DNA from: Chitinophagales bacterium
Lineage (GTDB): Bacteria; Bacteroidota; Bacteroidia; Chitinophagales; Saprospiraceae
Reading direction: 5' to 3'
NCBI GenBank assembly: GCA_013298955.1
Contig: JAAFJT010000047.1
Location: 1 to 36,952, forward strand
DNA length: 36,952 bases
Shown here: positions 19,364 through 27,453 of the stretch, one piece after another
Layout of the letters: the number at the start of each line of letters is the position of its first letter
Position numbering within the stretch: position 1 is the stretch's first letter
Notes under the pieces: generated by a model
What the model was told of the DNA's origin: nothing
The model's input: the letters and a program-made list of their open reading frames with translations, nothing else
The model's database searches: none
Made by a program: the position numbers and the translations under genes

Positions 19364-20758
19364 ATGAAAAATACTTATTTTGACTTGGTGGATCAAACCT
19401 TTTATTTTCCACAGGACGGATTCACTTTGCAAGATAATTGCCTGAATTTTCATGGGATTGACTTGTACAGTTTGATAAAAAAGTACGGGACTCCTTTGAA
19501 AATCACTTATCTCCCCAAAATCAGCCAGCAGATTCAAAAAGCGAAAGCGCATTTCAATACAGCTATTGATGAGTTGAATTATGGCGGAGAATACTATTAT
19601 TGCTACTGTACGAAAAGTTCCCATTTTCGATTTGTATTGGATGAGGTGTTGAAAAACAACGTTCAATTGGAAACTTCGTCTGCATTTGACATTGATTTGA
19701 TTCAAAAACTCTATCACGCAGGCAAGATTGGCAAAGATAAAATCATTGTAGCCAATGGTTTTAAAAATGTCGGTTACATCCGAAAATTGGCGCAACTCAT
19801 TAATGGAGGTTTCAAAAATGTGATACCAGTTTGTGACAACCGCGAAGAATTGGATTTTTACGACGCGCATATTGTCAATACTTGTGGTGTTGGGATTCGG
19901 GTTGCGACGGAGGAAGAACCCAAATTTGAGTTTTACACCTCTCGTTTAGGCATTCGACCGTCCAAAGCAGTCAATTTTGTTAAAGACAAGATTTTGACCA
20001 ATCCGAAATTTAAATTGCGGATGCTGCACTTTTTTGTCGATACAGGCATTAAAGACACCACTTATTATTGGTCTGAATTGCGCAAAGGCGTGAAATTGTA
20101 CTGTCAATTGCGGCATTATTGCCCTGATTTGAAGATTTTGAACATTGGCGGCGGTTTGCCGATTTCCAATTCCTTGAATTTTGAATATGATTATGCCTAC
20201 ATGATAAAGGAAATTGTGCGGACGATTAAAGAATATTGTGCAGATGAGGATGTGCCAGCACCCGATATTTTCACGGAGTTTGGCAAATACACCGTAGGCG
20301 AAAGTGGGGCAACCATTTTTTCAGTCATTGGTCAAAAGCAACAAAATGATAGTGAATTGTGGTATATGGTGGATAATTCGTTGATTAACACGATTCCCGA
20401 TTCTTGGGCTATCAATGAACGTTATATATTACTGCCTGTAAATCATTGGAATAAAGAATATCACCGCGTCAACGTTGGTGGATTGAGTTGCGATAATGCG
20501 GATTATTACAATTCCGAAGCGCATTTGAATCAGTTGTACATGCCTAAATTTGGCAAAAATGACGAAAATTTATATATGGGCTTTTTCAATACAGGCGCGT
20601 ACCAAGATGCGTTAAGCGGATATGGCGGCATTAAACATTGTCTTTTGCCCGCGCCGAAACGCATTTTAGTGGATAGAGATGAAAACGGCAATTTGGTCGA
20701 TTGGATGGAATCCGATGAACAAGATGCAGAATCCATGTTGAAATTATTAGGATATTAA
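19364..20758 (+). CDS. speA: Arginine decarboxylase, PLP-dependent fold-type III (Bacteroidota type)
   Basis: The 464-residue protein resembles the arginine decarboxylases of Flavobacteriia and relatives, which convert arginine to agmatine for polyamine synthesis. The N-terminus (YFDLVDQTFYFP) and DLYSLIKKYGTPLKITYLPK are family hallmarks. The likely Schiff-base lysine is in YYYCYCTKSSHF near residue 83. The PLP phosphate-binding loop is NIGGGLP near residue 266, and TEFGKYTVGESG near residue 305 is the second cofactor contact. The C-terminal barrel ends with GAYQDALSGYGG near residue 410. It is shorter than the 630-residue E. coli SpeA. The gene has its own promoter and structured leader and ends at a CATAG-type palindrome. 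Substrate is assigned by family resemblance; carboxynorspermidine decarboxylase is a less likely alternative. Confidence 0.85.
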   Translation: MKNTYFDLVDQTFYFPQDGFTLQDNCLNFHGIDLYSLIKKYGTPLKITYLPKISQQIQKAKAHFNTAIDELNYGGEYYYCYCTKSSHFRFVLDEVLKNNVQLETSSAFDIDLIQKLYHAGKIGKDKIIVANGFKNVGYIRKLAQLINGGFKNVIPVCDNREELDFYDAHIVNTCGVGIRVATEEEPKFEFYTSRLGIRPSKAVNFVKDKILTNPKFKLRMLHFFVDTGIKDTTYYWSELRKGVKLYCQLRHYCPDLKILNIGGGLPISNSLNFEYDYAYMIKEIVRTIKEYCADEDVPAPDIFTEFGKYTVGESGATIFSVIGQKQQNDSELWYMVDNSLINTIPDSWAINERYILLPVNHWNKEYHRVNVGGLSCDNADYYNSEAHLNQLYMPKFGKNDENLYMGFFNTGAYQDALSGYGGIKHCLLPAPKRILVDRDENGNLVDWMESDEQDAESMLKLLGY

Positions 20759-20950
20759 CACATAGGGTACATAGAACACATAGATTCCATAGGGTACATA
20801 GAACACATAGGTGGCATCCATCGTACTTGGGTTGCTACAGACAACTGTGGCAATTCAGATTCCATAGAGTACATAGAACATATAAGGGGCATCCATTCTT
20901 GAATGGATGCCCCCTATGTGTTCTATATACCCTATGGAATCTATGTATTG
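20756..20950. repeat. CATAG-type palindromic element, site B, with embedded coding fragment
   Basis: Starting at the decarboxylase stop codon, six 9-nt units of form NNNNCATAG run in tandem, followed by GTGGCATCCAT. A 37-nt foreign segment (20822-20858) follows. Then comes a second copy of the 38-nt block ATTCCATAG...GGCATCCAT, paired with its inverse at 20902-20940 to make a 39-bp stem with about six mismatches. The insert is flanked by direct repeats of the same block. Confidence 0.8.
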
Positions 20951-20957
20951 ACAATTC

Positions 20958-20998
20958 TGTTTAACTTTTTTTCACTTTTTTGACTAAAAAGTTAAACA
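20958..20998 (+). promoter_or_regulatory. Perfect inverted repeat and overlapping candidate promoter upstream of crtI
   Basis: TGTTTAACTTTTT (20958-20970) and AAAAAGTTAAACA (20986-20998) form a perfect 13-bp inverted repeat around a 15-nt centre. TTTG at 20979-20982, a 20-nt spacer and TATAAGAA at 21003-21010 form a partial Bacteroidota promoter whose spacer contains the right half-site. Carotenoid operons are often controlled by MerR/CarH/LitR-type repressors that bind such sites; no regulator gene is adjacent, so the operator role is inferred. A hairpin or attenuator is the alternative. Confidence 0.5.
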
Positions 20999-21052
20999 AA
21001 ATTATAAGAACGATTGTTACGTGATTTTAAAACCAACACAATCAGTCGTATT

Positions 21053-22549
21053 TTGAAAAATAAAAAGAAAATCATCGTCATCGGAGCAGGATTTGCAGGT
21101 TTGAGTGCAGCTACCTATTTAGCGCATCAAGGTTGTGATGTGACCATTTTGGAAAAAAATTCGGTTGCAGGCGGTCGAGCGCGGCAATATTCGGAAGCAG
21201 GTTTCACCTTCGATATGGGTCCAAGTTGGTATTGGATGCCTGATATTTTTGAAAATTATTTTGCTGATTTTGGTAAAAAGCGAGCCGATTATTATGATTT
21301 GATTCGTTTAGACCCTTCTTATACCGTTTTTTTTGATAAAAATCAAATTTGGAAAATTCCTGCAAATATGACTGAATTGGAAGCCTTATTTGAACGGGCA
21401 GAAGCGGGCAGCAGTATTGCACTCCGTCAATTTTTGAAAGAGGCGAAATATAAATATCAAACGGGCATTGGCGAATTTGTCCAAAAACCGAGTCAATCCA
21501 TTACAGAATTTATAGATATGCGCATTTTCAAAAGCCTTTTTCGCTTAGATATGTTTACATCGATGTCAAAACACCTCCAAAAATCGTTTAAAAACCCGAA
21601 ATTAATTCAATTATTAGAGTTTCCTGTCTTGTTTTTGGGTGCAACACCTCAAAATACGCCTGCTTTATACAGTATGATGAATTATGCAGATATGTCATTA
21701 GGCACTTGGTATCCGCCAGGGGGTATGTTTGAAATCATCAAAGGAATGGTTCGATTAGCGACCGAAAAAGGCGTGCGTATTTTGTTGAATCAAGAAGTGA
21801 AGTCTATCCAAGTGAATAAAACTAAAAAACCTGCTACAATTACTACTTGTGTTACCGATACCGAATCTTTTGAAGCGGATTATGTCGTTGCAGGTGCGGA
21901 TTATCATCATATCGAACAAGTGGTTTTGCCCGCTGAGTTTCGGCACTATTCGCCCGCTTATTGGGATAAACGCGTGATGGCTCCGTCTTCTTTATTATTC
22001 TATCTTGGTGTCAATAAACGACTTACAAATTTAAATCATCATAATTTATTTTTTGATGAAGATTTTAATTTGCATGCAAAAGAGATTTACGAAACGCCGA
22101 AATTGCCTACCAATCCACTTTTTTACGTATGCGTGCCTTCATTGACCGATTCGACGGTTGCACCCGCAGGTTGTGAAAATTTGTTTATTTTAATCCCGCT
22201 TGCACCTGATTTGCCTGATGATAAGGAGGAATGGCGTGAAAAATATTACCATATGGTGATGGAACGGTTGGAAAAATTAACAGGGCAATCCATTCGAGAT
22301 GCAGTGATTTACAAACGGTCTTATGCGCATCGAGATTTTAAAAATGATTATCATGCGTTTAAAGGCAATGCGTATGGATTAGCGAATACGTTAATGCAAA
22401 CTGCTTTTTTGAAGCCTAAATTAAAAAATAATCATTTGACAAATTTATATTATACGGGGCAATTGACGGTTCCAGGGCCAGGCGTACCACCGTCTTTGAT
22501 TTCAGGAAAAATTGTGGCAAATGAATTATTGAAGCAATTTAACACATAG
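21053..22549 (+). CDS. crtI: Phytoene desaturase
   Basis: This FAD-dependent amine-oxidase-like enzyme converts phytoene to lycopene. The N-terminal Rossmann motif is IIVIGAGFAGLSAATYL followed by the ILEKN acidic end and GGRARQYSEAGFTFDMGPSW. The C-terminal FAD signature is GQLTVPGPGVPPSLISGKIV. The length of about 498 residues is normal. No ATG or GTG exists before the FAD motif: the frame has a TAA at 21005-21007 and only TTG codons at 21014 and 21053. TTG 21053 (giving MKNKKKIIVIGAG) is preferred because it fits the family N-terminus and the candidate promoter at 20979-21010; TTG 21014 would add 13 residues. The gene heads the crt cluster, with a CATAG element between it and crtB. Confidence 0.93.
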   Translation: MKNKKKIIVIGAGFAGLSAATYLAHQGCDVTILEKNSVAGGRARQYSEAGFTFDMGPSWYWMPDIFENYFADFGKKRADYYDLIRLDPSYTVFFDKNQIWKIPANMTELEALFERAEAGSSIALRQFLKEAKYKYQTGIGEFVQKPSQSITEFIDMRIFKSLFRLDMFTSMSKHLQKSFKNPKLIQLLEFPVLFLGATPQNTPALYSMMNYADMSLGTWYPPGGMFEIIKGMVRLATEKGVRILLNQEVKSIQVNKTKKPATITTCVTDTESFEADYVVAGADYHHIEQVVLPAEFRHYSPAYWDKRVMAPSSLLFYLGVNKRLTNLNHHNLFFDEDFNLHAKEIYETPKLPTNPLFYVCVPSLTDSTVAPAGCENLFILIPLAPDLPDDKEEWREKYYHMVMERLEKLTGQSIRDAVIYKRSYAHRDFKNDYHAFKGNAYGLANTLMQTAFLKPKLKNNHLTNLYYTGQLTVPGPGVPPSLISGKIVANELLKQFNT

Positions 22550-22645
22550 GTTTCATAGGAATACATAGAACACATAGGTTGCTATACACTATTTTTTTAG
22601 TATAAAAACGATGTGTTCTATGTATTTCTATGTGTTTTATGGGTT
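22547..22645. repeat. CATAG-type palindromic element, site C
   Basis: The element begins at the crtI stop (TAACACATAGG) and carries about four CATAG units. It has a TACTATTTTTTTAGTA inner hairpin, then the inverse units CTATGTGTT-CTATGTATTT-CTATGTGTT. The right arm contains an in-frame ATG (22630) that would add 13 residues to crtB, but those codons are repeat sequence. Confidence 0.75.
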
Positions 22646-22668
22646 ATCACGATAAAAATAAAACTATT

Positions 22669-23505
22669 ATGTTGAGCCTTTATAATAAAACTTGCGCCGA
22701 ATGTAGTCAACTCATTACACATCGGTATAGCACCTCTTTTTCGATGGGCATTCGTTTGTTTGAACAAAAATTGCGATTGCCGATTTGCGCGATTTATGGT
22801 TTTGTGCGCTTTGCGGACGAGATTGTGGATACTTTTCACGGCTATGAAAAGGCAAATCTTTTACAACGTTTTCGCAGTGACACGTATCGGTCGATAACGG
22901 AATGCATTAGTTTAAATCCTGTTTTGCATGCGTTTCAGGAAGTGGTTCGACGCTATCATATTGAAAATGAATTGATTGATGCGTTTTTAGACAGTATGGC
23001 AATGGATTTACATTTTTCCACTTATGAAGATTCGTTGTATAAACAATATATTTACGGTTCTGCGGAAGTGGTTGGGTTGATGTGTCTGCGCGTTTTCACG
23101 GATGGAAACGAAGCTGAATATCAACGTTTGAAAGAAGGTGCGCAAGCATTAGGTTCTGCGTTTCAAAAAATCAACTTTTTGCGCGATATGAAAAGTGATT
23201 TTGCAGAACGGGGGCGCGTTTATTTTCCGGGCATTGATTATCAACACTTTACCAATGAACAAAAAAATGAAATTGAAACCGACATTAAACAAGATTTCGA
23301 TGTCGGTTACAAAAGCATTTTGCAATTGCCCCCTTCTGCCCGATTTGGGGTTTATTTAGCGTATATTTATTACCTCAATTTGTTTAAAAAAATCAAAAAT
23401 GCCAATGTTACGCGGGTCAAAACGGAACGGATTCGGGTTAAGAATCGAATCAAAGTGTATTTATTATGTCGTTCTATGGTCAAAAACAGTTTAAATTTAT
23501 TATAA
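22669..23505 (+). CDS. crtB: Phytoene synthase
   Basis: This squalene/phytoene synthase family enzyme condenses two geranylgeranyl diphosphates to phytoene. The first Asp-rich motif is RFADEIVDTFH (D50, E51, D54), and the second is INFLRDMKSDFAERGRVYFP, both needed for Mg-diphosphate binding. ATG 22669 (MLSLYNKTCAECSQLITHRY) is chosen because the upstream ATG at 22630 lies inside the right arm of a dispersed repeat. The 278-residue length is normal for Bacteroidota CrtB. It follows crtI by about 120 nt of repeat DNA and is separated from crtYcd by one nucleotide, which suggests co-transcription and translational coupling. No geranylgeranyl diphosphate synthase is present in the window. Confidence 0.93.
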   Translation: MLSLYNKTCAECSQLITHRYSTSFSMGIRLFEQKLRLPICAIYGFVRFADEIVDTFHGYEKANLLQRFRSDTYRSITECISLNPVLHAFQEVVRRYHIENELIDAFLDSMAMDLHFSTYEDSLYKQYIYGSAEVVGLMCLRVFTDGNEAEYQRLKEGAQALGSAFQKINFLRDMKSDFAERGRVYFPGIDYQHFTNEQKNEIETDIKQDFDVGYKSILQLPPSARFGVYLAYIYYLNLFKKIKNANVTRVKTERIRVKNRIKVYLLCRSMVKNSLNLL

Positions 23506-23506
23506 A

Positions 23507-24367
23507 ATGATTTTTATAAAAAAATATATAGATTGGATTTTTTTATTAGTAACCGCAATATTCATTACGGCTCATTGCCTCACGGACGAGATTCAACCGA
23601 ATCATTTGCTTTGGAAAATTGCACATCCAATTGAAATTCAATGGTTTGAGACGAAATATCTGTATTTGCTAACGCATTTGATGCCACTACTGCCTATCGT
23701 GATTTCATGTTTGCATCCCAAAATTGCGTTTCACCAACATTTCAATCGAGCGTTTCCCGCTTTAATGTTGACTGCAATCGTTTTTTTGATTTGGGATTAT
23801 TTCAAAACGATTCATGGCGTATGGGGCTTCAATCCAAACTATTACACAACAAACTTGTTTGAATTGCCCATAGAAGAATATTTATTTTTTTTCAATATGC
23901 CAATGGGTATTTTATTGATTCACGAAGGTTTAAATACATTTTTCCCATTTAAACAAAATTTTATTTGGGAAAAACATTTTACATCCTTTTTAATTCTGTT
24001 TTTTTTCGGGGTTGGTTTGCTACATTGGGGACGCGCTTATACTTGTATTACCTTTGTTTTATGCGGAATTGCATTGTTATATCACCAATTTCAATTTGAC
24101 AGTGCATCAAGGGTTCGATTTTATAGAACTTATGGCATCGGATTTATGGGATTTTTTTTAGTGAACAGCATTTTGACAGGTATGATGACCAAAGCACCTG
24201 TTGTGATTTACAATCCAGCAGAATATTTAGGCATTCGATTGATTACCATACCCTTAGATGATATGGCTTATAATTTTTTACTCTTATTAATGTCCGTAAC
24301 TTTATACGATTTTAAAACTTTTTATTCATTAAAATATAAAAATTCAAACAAATGGGTCAATATTTAA
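23507..24367 (+). CDS. crtYcd: Lycopene cyclase, fused CrtYc-CrtYd type
   Basis: The 286-residue polytopic membrane protein has hydrophobic segments throughout. Two homologous halves each carry the cyclase signature: ELPIEEYLFFFNMP near residue 123 and TIPLDDMAYNFLLLL near residue 251, corresponding to the PxE(E/D) motifs of CrtYc and CrtYd. It is predicted to cyclise both ends of lycopene to give beta-carotene. The fused form is typical of Bacteroidota, haloarchaea and fungi, unlike the separate subunits of Actinobacteria. It starts one base after the crtB stop, and its own TAA overlaps ATG 24367 of crtZ. Confidence 0.88.
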   Translation: MIFIKKYIDWIFLLVTAIFITAHCLTDEIQPNHLLWKIAHPIEIQWFETKYLYLLTHLMPLLPIVISCLHPKIAFHQHFNRAFPALMLTAIVFLIWDYFKTIHGVWGFNPNYYTTNLFELPIEEYLFFFNMPMGILLIHEGLNTFFPFKQNFIWEKHFTSFLILFFFGVGLLHWGRAYTCITFVLCGIALLYHQFQFDSASRVRFYRTYGIGFMGFFLVNSILTGMMTKAPVVIYNPAEYLGIRLITIPLDDMAYNFLLLLMSVTLYDFKTFYSLKYKNSNKWVNI

Positions 24368-24828
24368 TGTATGTACTCGTCACATTCGGTGCTTTTGCAG
24401 GGATGGAATTTATGGCATGGTTCACACACAAGTACGTCATGCACGGATTGCTTTGGGATTGGCATGAAGACCATCACAAACCGCAATTAAAAAATGGTTT
24501 TTTTGAAAAAAATGACCGTTTTTTCTTAGTTTATGCCATTCCGAGCATGTTTTGCTATATTTATGGAACGTTAAGTCCTCATTTTTGGGTTTTGTTTGTG
24601 GGCGTTGGTATTTCGTTATATGGATTAGCGTATTTTCTAATTCATGACGTATATATACACCGCCGATTTGATTGGTTTAAACATTTGGATTCGGATTATT
24701 CACGAGCCGTATTGCGGGCGCATGGCGCACATCATGCCAAACAAAGTAAAGAAGATTGTGAATCTTTTGGTTTATTAGTCATTGCACCCAAATTTTTTGG
24801 AAAGCGGAAAGGAAAAAAAGAAAATTAA
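24367..24828 (+). CDS. crtZ: Beta-carotene hydroxylase
   Basis: This fatty-acid-hydroxylase-like di-iron membrane enzyme adds 3-hydroxyl groups to beta-ionone rings, giving zeaxanthin. Histidine motifs are visible as HKYVMHG, HEDHHK, HDVYIHRR and HGAHHAK, supplying the conserved iron ligands. The start at 24367 overlaps the previous stop as TAATG, a common coupling arrangement, and gives MYVLVTFGAFAGMEFMAWFT; an in-frame ATG at 24352 would add MGQYL. The 153-residue length matches bacterial CrtZ. It is the last gene of the cluster, and a CATAG-type palindrome starts at its stop. No ketolase (crtW) or further tailoring gene is adjacent. Confidence 0.92.
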   Translation: MYVLVTFGAFAGMEFMAWFTHKYVMHGLLWDWHEDHHKPQLKNGFFEKNDRFFLVYAIPSMFCYIYGTLSPHFWVLFVGVGISLYGLAYFLIHDVYIHRRFDWFKHLDSDYSRAVLRAHGAHHAKQSKEDCESFGLLVIAPKFFGKRKGKKEN

Positions 24829-25010
24829 AACACATAGGTCACATAGAGTTCATAGGACACATAGAGTTCATAGGACACATAGGGGCAAATTTTGATATTA
24901 CTTGATTCAACAGTATCTTTTTCTTTGAAGGTTTATTCCCAAAGAAACGAATCAAATAAAAAAATGTGCTATGTGTCCTATGAAATCTATGTGCCCTATG
25001 TGTTTTAAGA
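24826..25010. repeat. CATAG-type palindromic element, site D
   Basis: After the crtZ stop, six 9-nt units (AACACATAG, GTCACATAG, AGTTCATAG, GACACATAG, AGTTCATAG, GACACATAG) run in tandem. A centre with the nested hairpin TTGATTC...GAATCAA follows. Then come four inverse units (CTATGTGTC, CTATGAAAT, CTATGTGCC, CTATGTGTT) ending next to the stop of the convergent gene at 25012. Both gene ends thus carry the same kind of array pointing inwards. Confidence 0.8.
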
Positions 25011-25011
25011 A

Positions 25012-27243
25012 TCATCGATACAACGTAAAAAAATCTTTCCTATTTATCAACTCTCCTGTTGGTGTAATGTAATTCAATTCATACAAATAAACGCCTTCTG
25101 GTGCAGGTACACCCGCATTGTTTTTACTGCCATTCCAGCCATCAATCGGGTCTGTGGATTCAAATTGTTTTTCACCCCAGCGATTCCAAACCACAAAACG
25201 ATAACTTTTCAAACCATATAAAAAGCCAACGCCTTTAAATTCATCGTTATGGGTATCAAAATTCGGCGTAAACGCATTCGGAAAATGCAGCGTAACCACA
25301 GGCTTTATATAAACTTTTTTTGCAATAGAATCTTTACAACCATATTGATTTGCCACAAATAATCGAATATTTTGAATCCCTGTATCTTGTTGTCGATACG
25401 TGTGCATTGGATTATCTTCTGTTGTCAAACCGCGACCGCCAAAATACCACCGCCGACTTATGACATCAGGGGTTGATTTATCCTGCAAATGAATGGAAGG
25501 CGATAAATTAGTCACTTCGTCCTCTTGCCAATCAAAATCGGCAATCGGCAAAGGACGCACTTTAATCCATTTTGGAAATTCTGCTTCTTTATAACAATTA
25601 AACGGAGAGGTAACTTGCAATTTCACGGTGTAAGTACCCGCTTTTTCGTATAAATGTTCTGGACTGATTTTAGAACCTTTGGTTCCATCCCCAAAATCCC
25701 AAACAATTTTATAGGTCGTATCTAAGGGCGTAGAACGATTGTTGAAAAAGACTTTGGCAGGCGCACAACCTACAAACGCATCGGGTTCCACCAACAAAAT
25801 CGGCGGCGCAGGCAGCCAATCAAAGGCAATTGTCGTATCTTTTTGACAATTATACTTATCTTTTAATAATAAATTGACTGGTTTGCGCCCTGCTGAGAAA
25901 TATTGATGCCCTGGATTGAGTCGATACGTAGAATCTGAACTGCCATCTCCAAAATTCCAAATTAATTGTTGGATTGGATTATAACTCGTAGTCGCTTTAC
26001 TCTCAAATAAAACGGGCCCCGCATCACAAGTATCGTATTTAATTAAAAAATCGGAACGCAAACCCGAACCTATCGAAATTTCAACATTTGCCGTATCCCC
26101 ACAAGTTGTGCCTGGATTTAACAATAATCTGCCCCGATAATAGCCCGTATCCCGAAACGCAATGGATGGACTCCACTCTGTAAATCGTTGGATAGTGCCT
26201 TTCATGTTAAATTCCCAATAAAAATTACTTACATTCGCTCGACCTTGACTTGTATTGACAAAATTCCAAGTAAATGTATCGCAAGCATGGATAATATATT
26301 TTTTATCAGGCGTGTAAACCGAGTCTGCTATCAAATTCGCAGTCAAATTTCGACTACAACTGCGGATATTGAATTGAAAATCTCGAAAAATTTTCCCAAT
26401 CAATACGCCATTTCGATATTCTTCTACACAAACACTGACCACTAATTGCACTTCTGTTGTGGGGGCTCTTCCAGTAATCAAACCGGTATTCGGGTCAATG
26501 CGCAGGCTTGTACCTAATGGTAAGGAGGCTGAATACGGCGTTCTAAAAGTTACATTATTATAAGGCGGCGCAACCACCGTGTTCCCACTTGACAAAGGAG
26601 AACAAAAACTATAGACTAATTGGTCGCCTTCACTATCCACCGCCGAATGATCATAGTTCAAAGCCTCCCCGCCACAAATAATCGTTGGCGGAAAGCCTGT
26701 AAAATAGGGACTATTATTTTCAGAAGCCTGTGATTGCGGCGTGATTTCAACAGTATAAGTCGAACCCGCAGAGCCGGGATTCGTGATATTGCCAATCGTT
26801 GAGTTGCGACAACACCGCTGATAAGTGATGAAATAGCTCTGGTCACTCTGCCGAACAATGGATTCCCATTCATAAATGCCTTCTTCTGCGCACACATCTG
26901 GCGGCGGTGTTAAGCAAGGATAATTTGGTTGTGCTACATTCCGCAAGGTATCAATACTGATTCTAAGCAATGTCCGCGAACTGTCATCGCCGTAATTGAG
27001 GTAAGTGCCATTGGCTCTTCGCAAAAAAATGCCCACAGATGCCACTGTATCCAAGCGTGTTGTCACCGCCGCCCGACAATCTCGATAGACTTTCAAGCGG
27101 AATTTATACCGAATTTTATTATTCGGCAATCGTTCTACGAAACGATAAGTAATCTCACCACCGACAATGTGACTGGCGATAAGCTCCAAAGGACAACTGA
27201 TGAGGGTTGCCCATACACAAATTAATTTTAATATATTTTTCAA
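25012..27243 (-). CDS. PKD-repeat surface protein with T9SS type B (CHU_C) sorting domain
   Basis: From TTG 27243 the protein has 743 residues. That start gives a normal signal peptide (LKNILKLICVWATLISCPLE read with initiator Met) followed by the family hallmark ASHIVGGEITYRFV. A TTG at 27312 would add 23 residues; there is no ATG at the N-terminus. Residues 25-300 form the conserved Cys-containing head (YRDCRAAVTTRLDTVASVGI, YQRCCRNSTIGNI). Three PKD repeats follow: IWNFGDGS near 418, VWDFGDGT near 500, WYFGGRG near 585. The last 93 residues are the CHU_C domain (FPNAFTPNFDTHNDEF, VVWNRWGEKQFE). It is predicted to be exported and anchored by the T9SS, probably as an adhesive or gliding-associated surface protein. 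It converges on crtZ and shares the site D element. Confidence 0.88.
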   Translation of the reverse strand: MKNILKLICVWATLISCPLELIASHIVGGEITYRFVERLPNNKIRYKFRLKVYRDCRAAVTTRLDTVASVGIFLRRANGTYLNYGDDSSRTLLRISIDTLRNVAQPNYPCLTPPPDVCAEEGIYEWESIVRQSDQSYFITYQRCCRNSTIGNITNPGSAGSTYTVEITPQSQASENNSPYFTGFPPTIICGGEALNYDHSAVDSEGDQLVYSFCSPLSSGNTVVAPPYNNVTFRTPYSASLPLGTSLRIDPNTGLITGRAPTTEVQLVVSVCVEEYRNGVLIGKIFRDFQFNIRSCSRNLTANLIADSVYTPDKKYIIHACDTFTWNFVNTSQGRANVSNFYWEFNMKGTIQRFTEWSPSIAFRDTGYYRGRLLLNPGTTCGDTANVEISIGSGLRSDFLIKYDTCDAGPVLFESKATTSYNPIQQLIWNFGDGSSDSTYRLNPGHQYFSAGRKPVNLLLKDKYNCQKDTTIAFDWLPAPPILLVEPDAFVGCAPAKVFFNNRSTPLDTTYKIVWDFGDGTKGSKISPEHLYEKAGTYTVKLQVTSPFNCYKEAEFPKWIKVRPLPIADFDWQEDEVTNLSPSIHLQDKSTPDVISRRWYFGGRGLTTEDNPMHTYRQQDTGIQNIRLFVANQYGCKDSIAKKVYIKPVVTLHFPNAFTPNFDTHNDEFKGVGFLYGLKSYRFVVWNRWGEKQFESTDPIDGWNGSKNNAGVPAPEGVYLYELNYITPTGELINRKDFFTLYR

Positions 27244-27453
27244 GATGCTCCGTTTTTCCGATAAAGTTATAAAAATCTTTGGCAAACAGAAAAATGCAAG
27301 TGTGTGGTTCAAAGTAGCATTTGTTCAAATTAAAATCATTACTAATTGAAAATCAATCTATTAGAGTATAATATGTTTGTAAAACAGGACAAACAATTTT
27401 TTATTATAATTTTTTTTGACCCTTTTATGAAAAAAAAGAATCTTTATTTCACC

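Noticed and set aside
19325-19870. 181-codon open frame on the minus strand
   Set aside because: It lies opposite the well-supported arginine decarboxylase gene and its codons mirror that gene.
20759-20812. CATAG tandem units considered as CRISPR or phage attachment site
   Set aside because: The 9-nt period is far too short for CRISPR, and no integrase or tRNA is nearby.
22630-22668. Upstream ATG for crtB adding MCFMGYHDKNKTI
   Set aside because: The ATG lies in the right arm of a dispersed repeat, and the family N-terminus starts at 22669.
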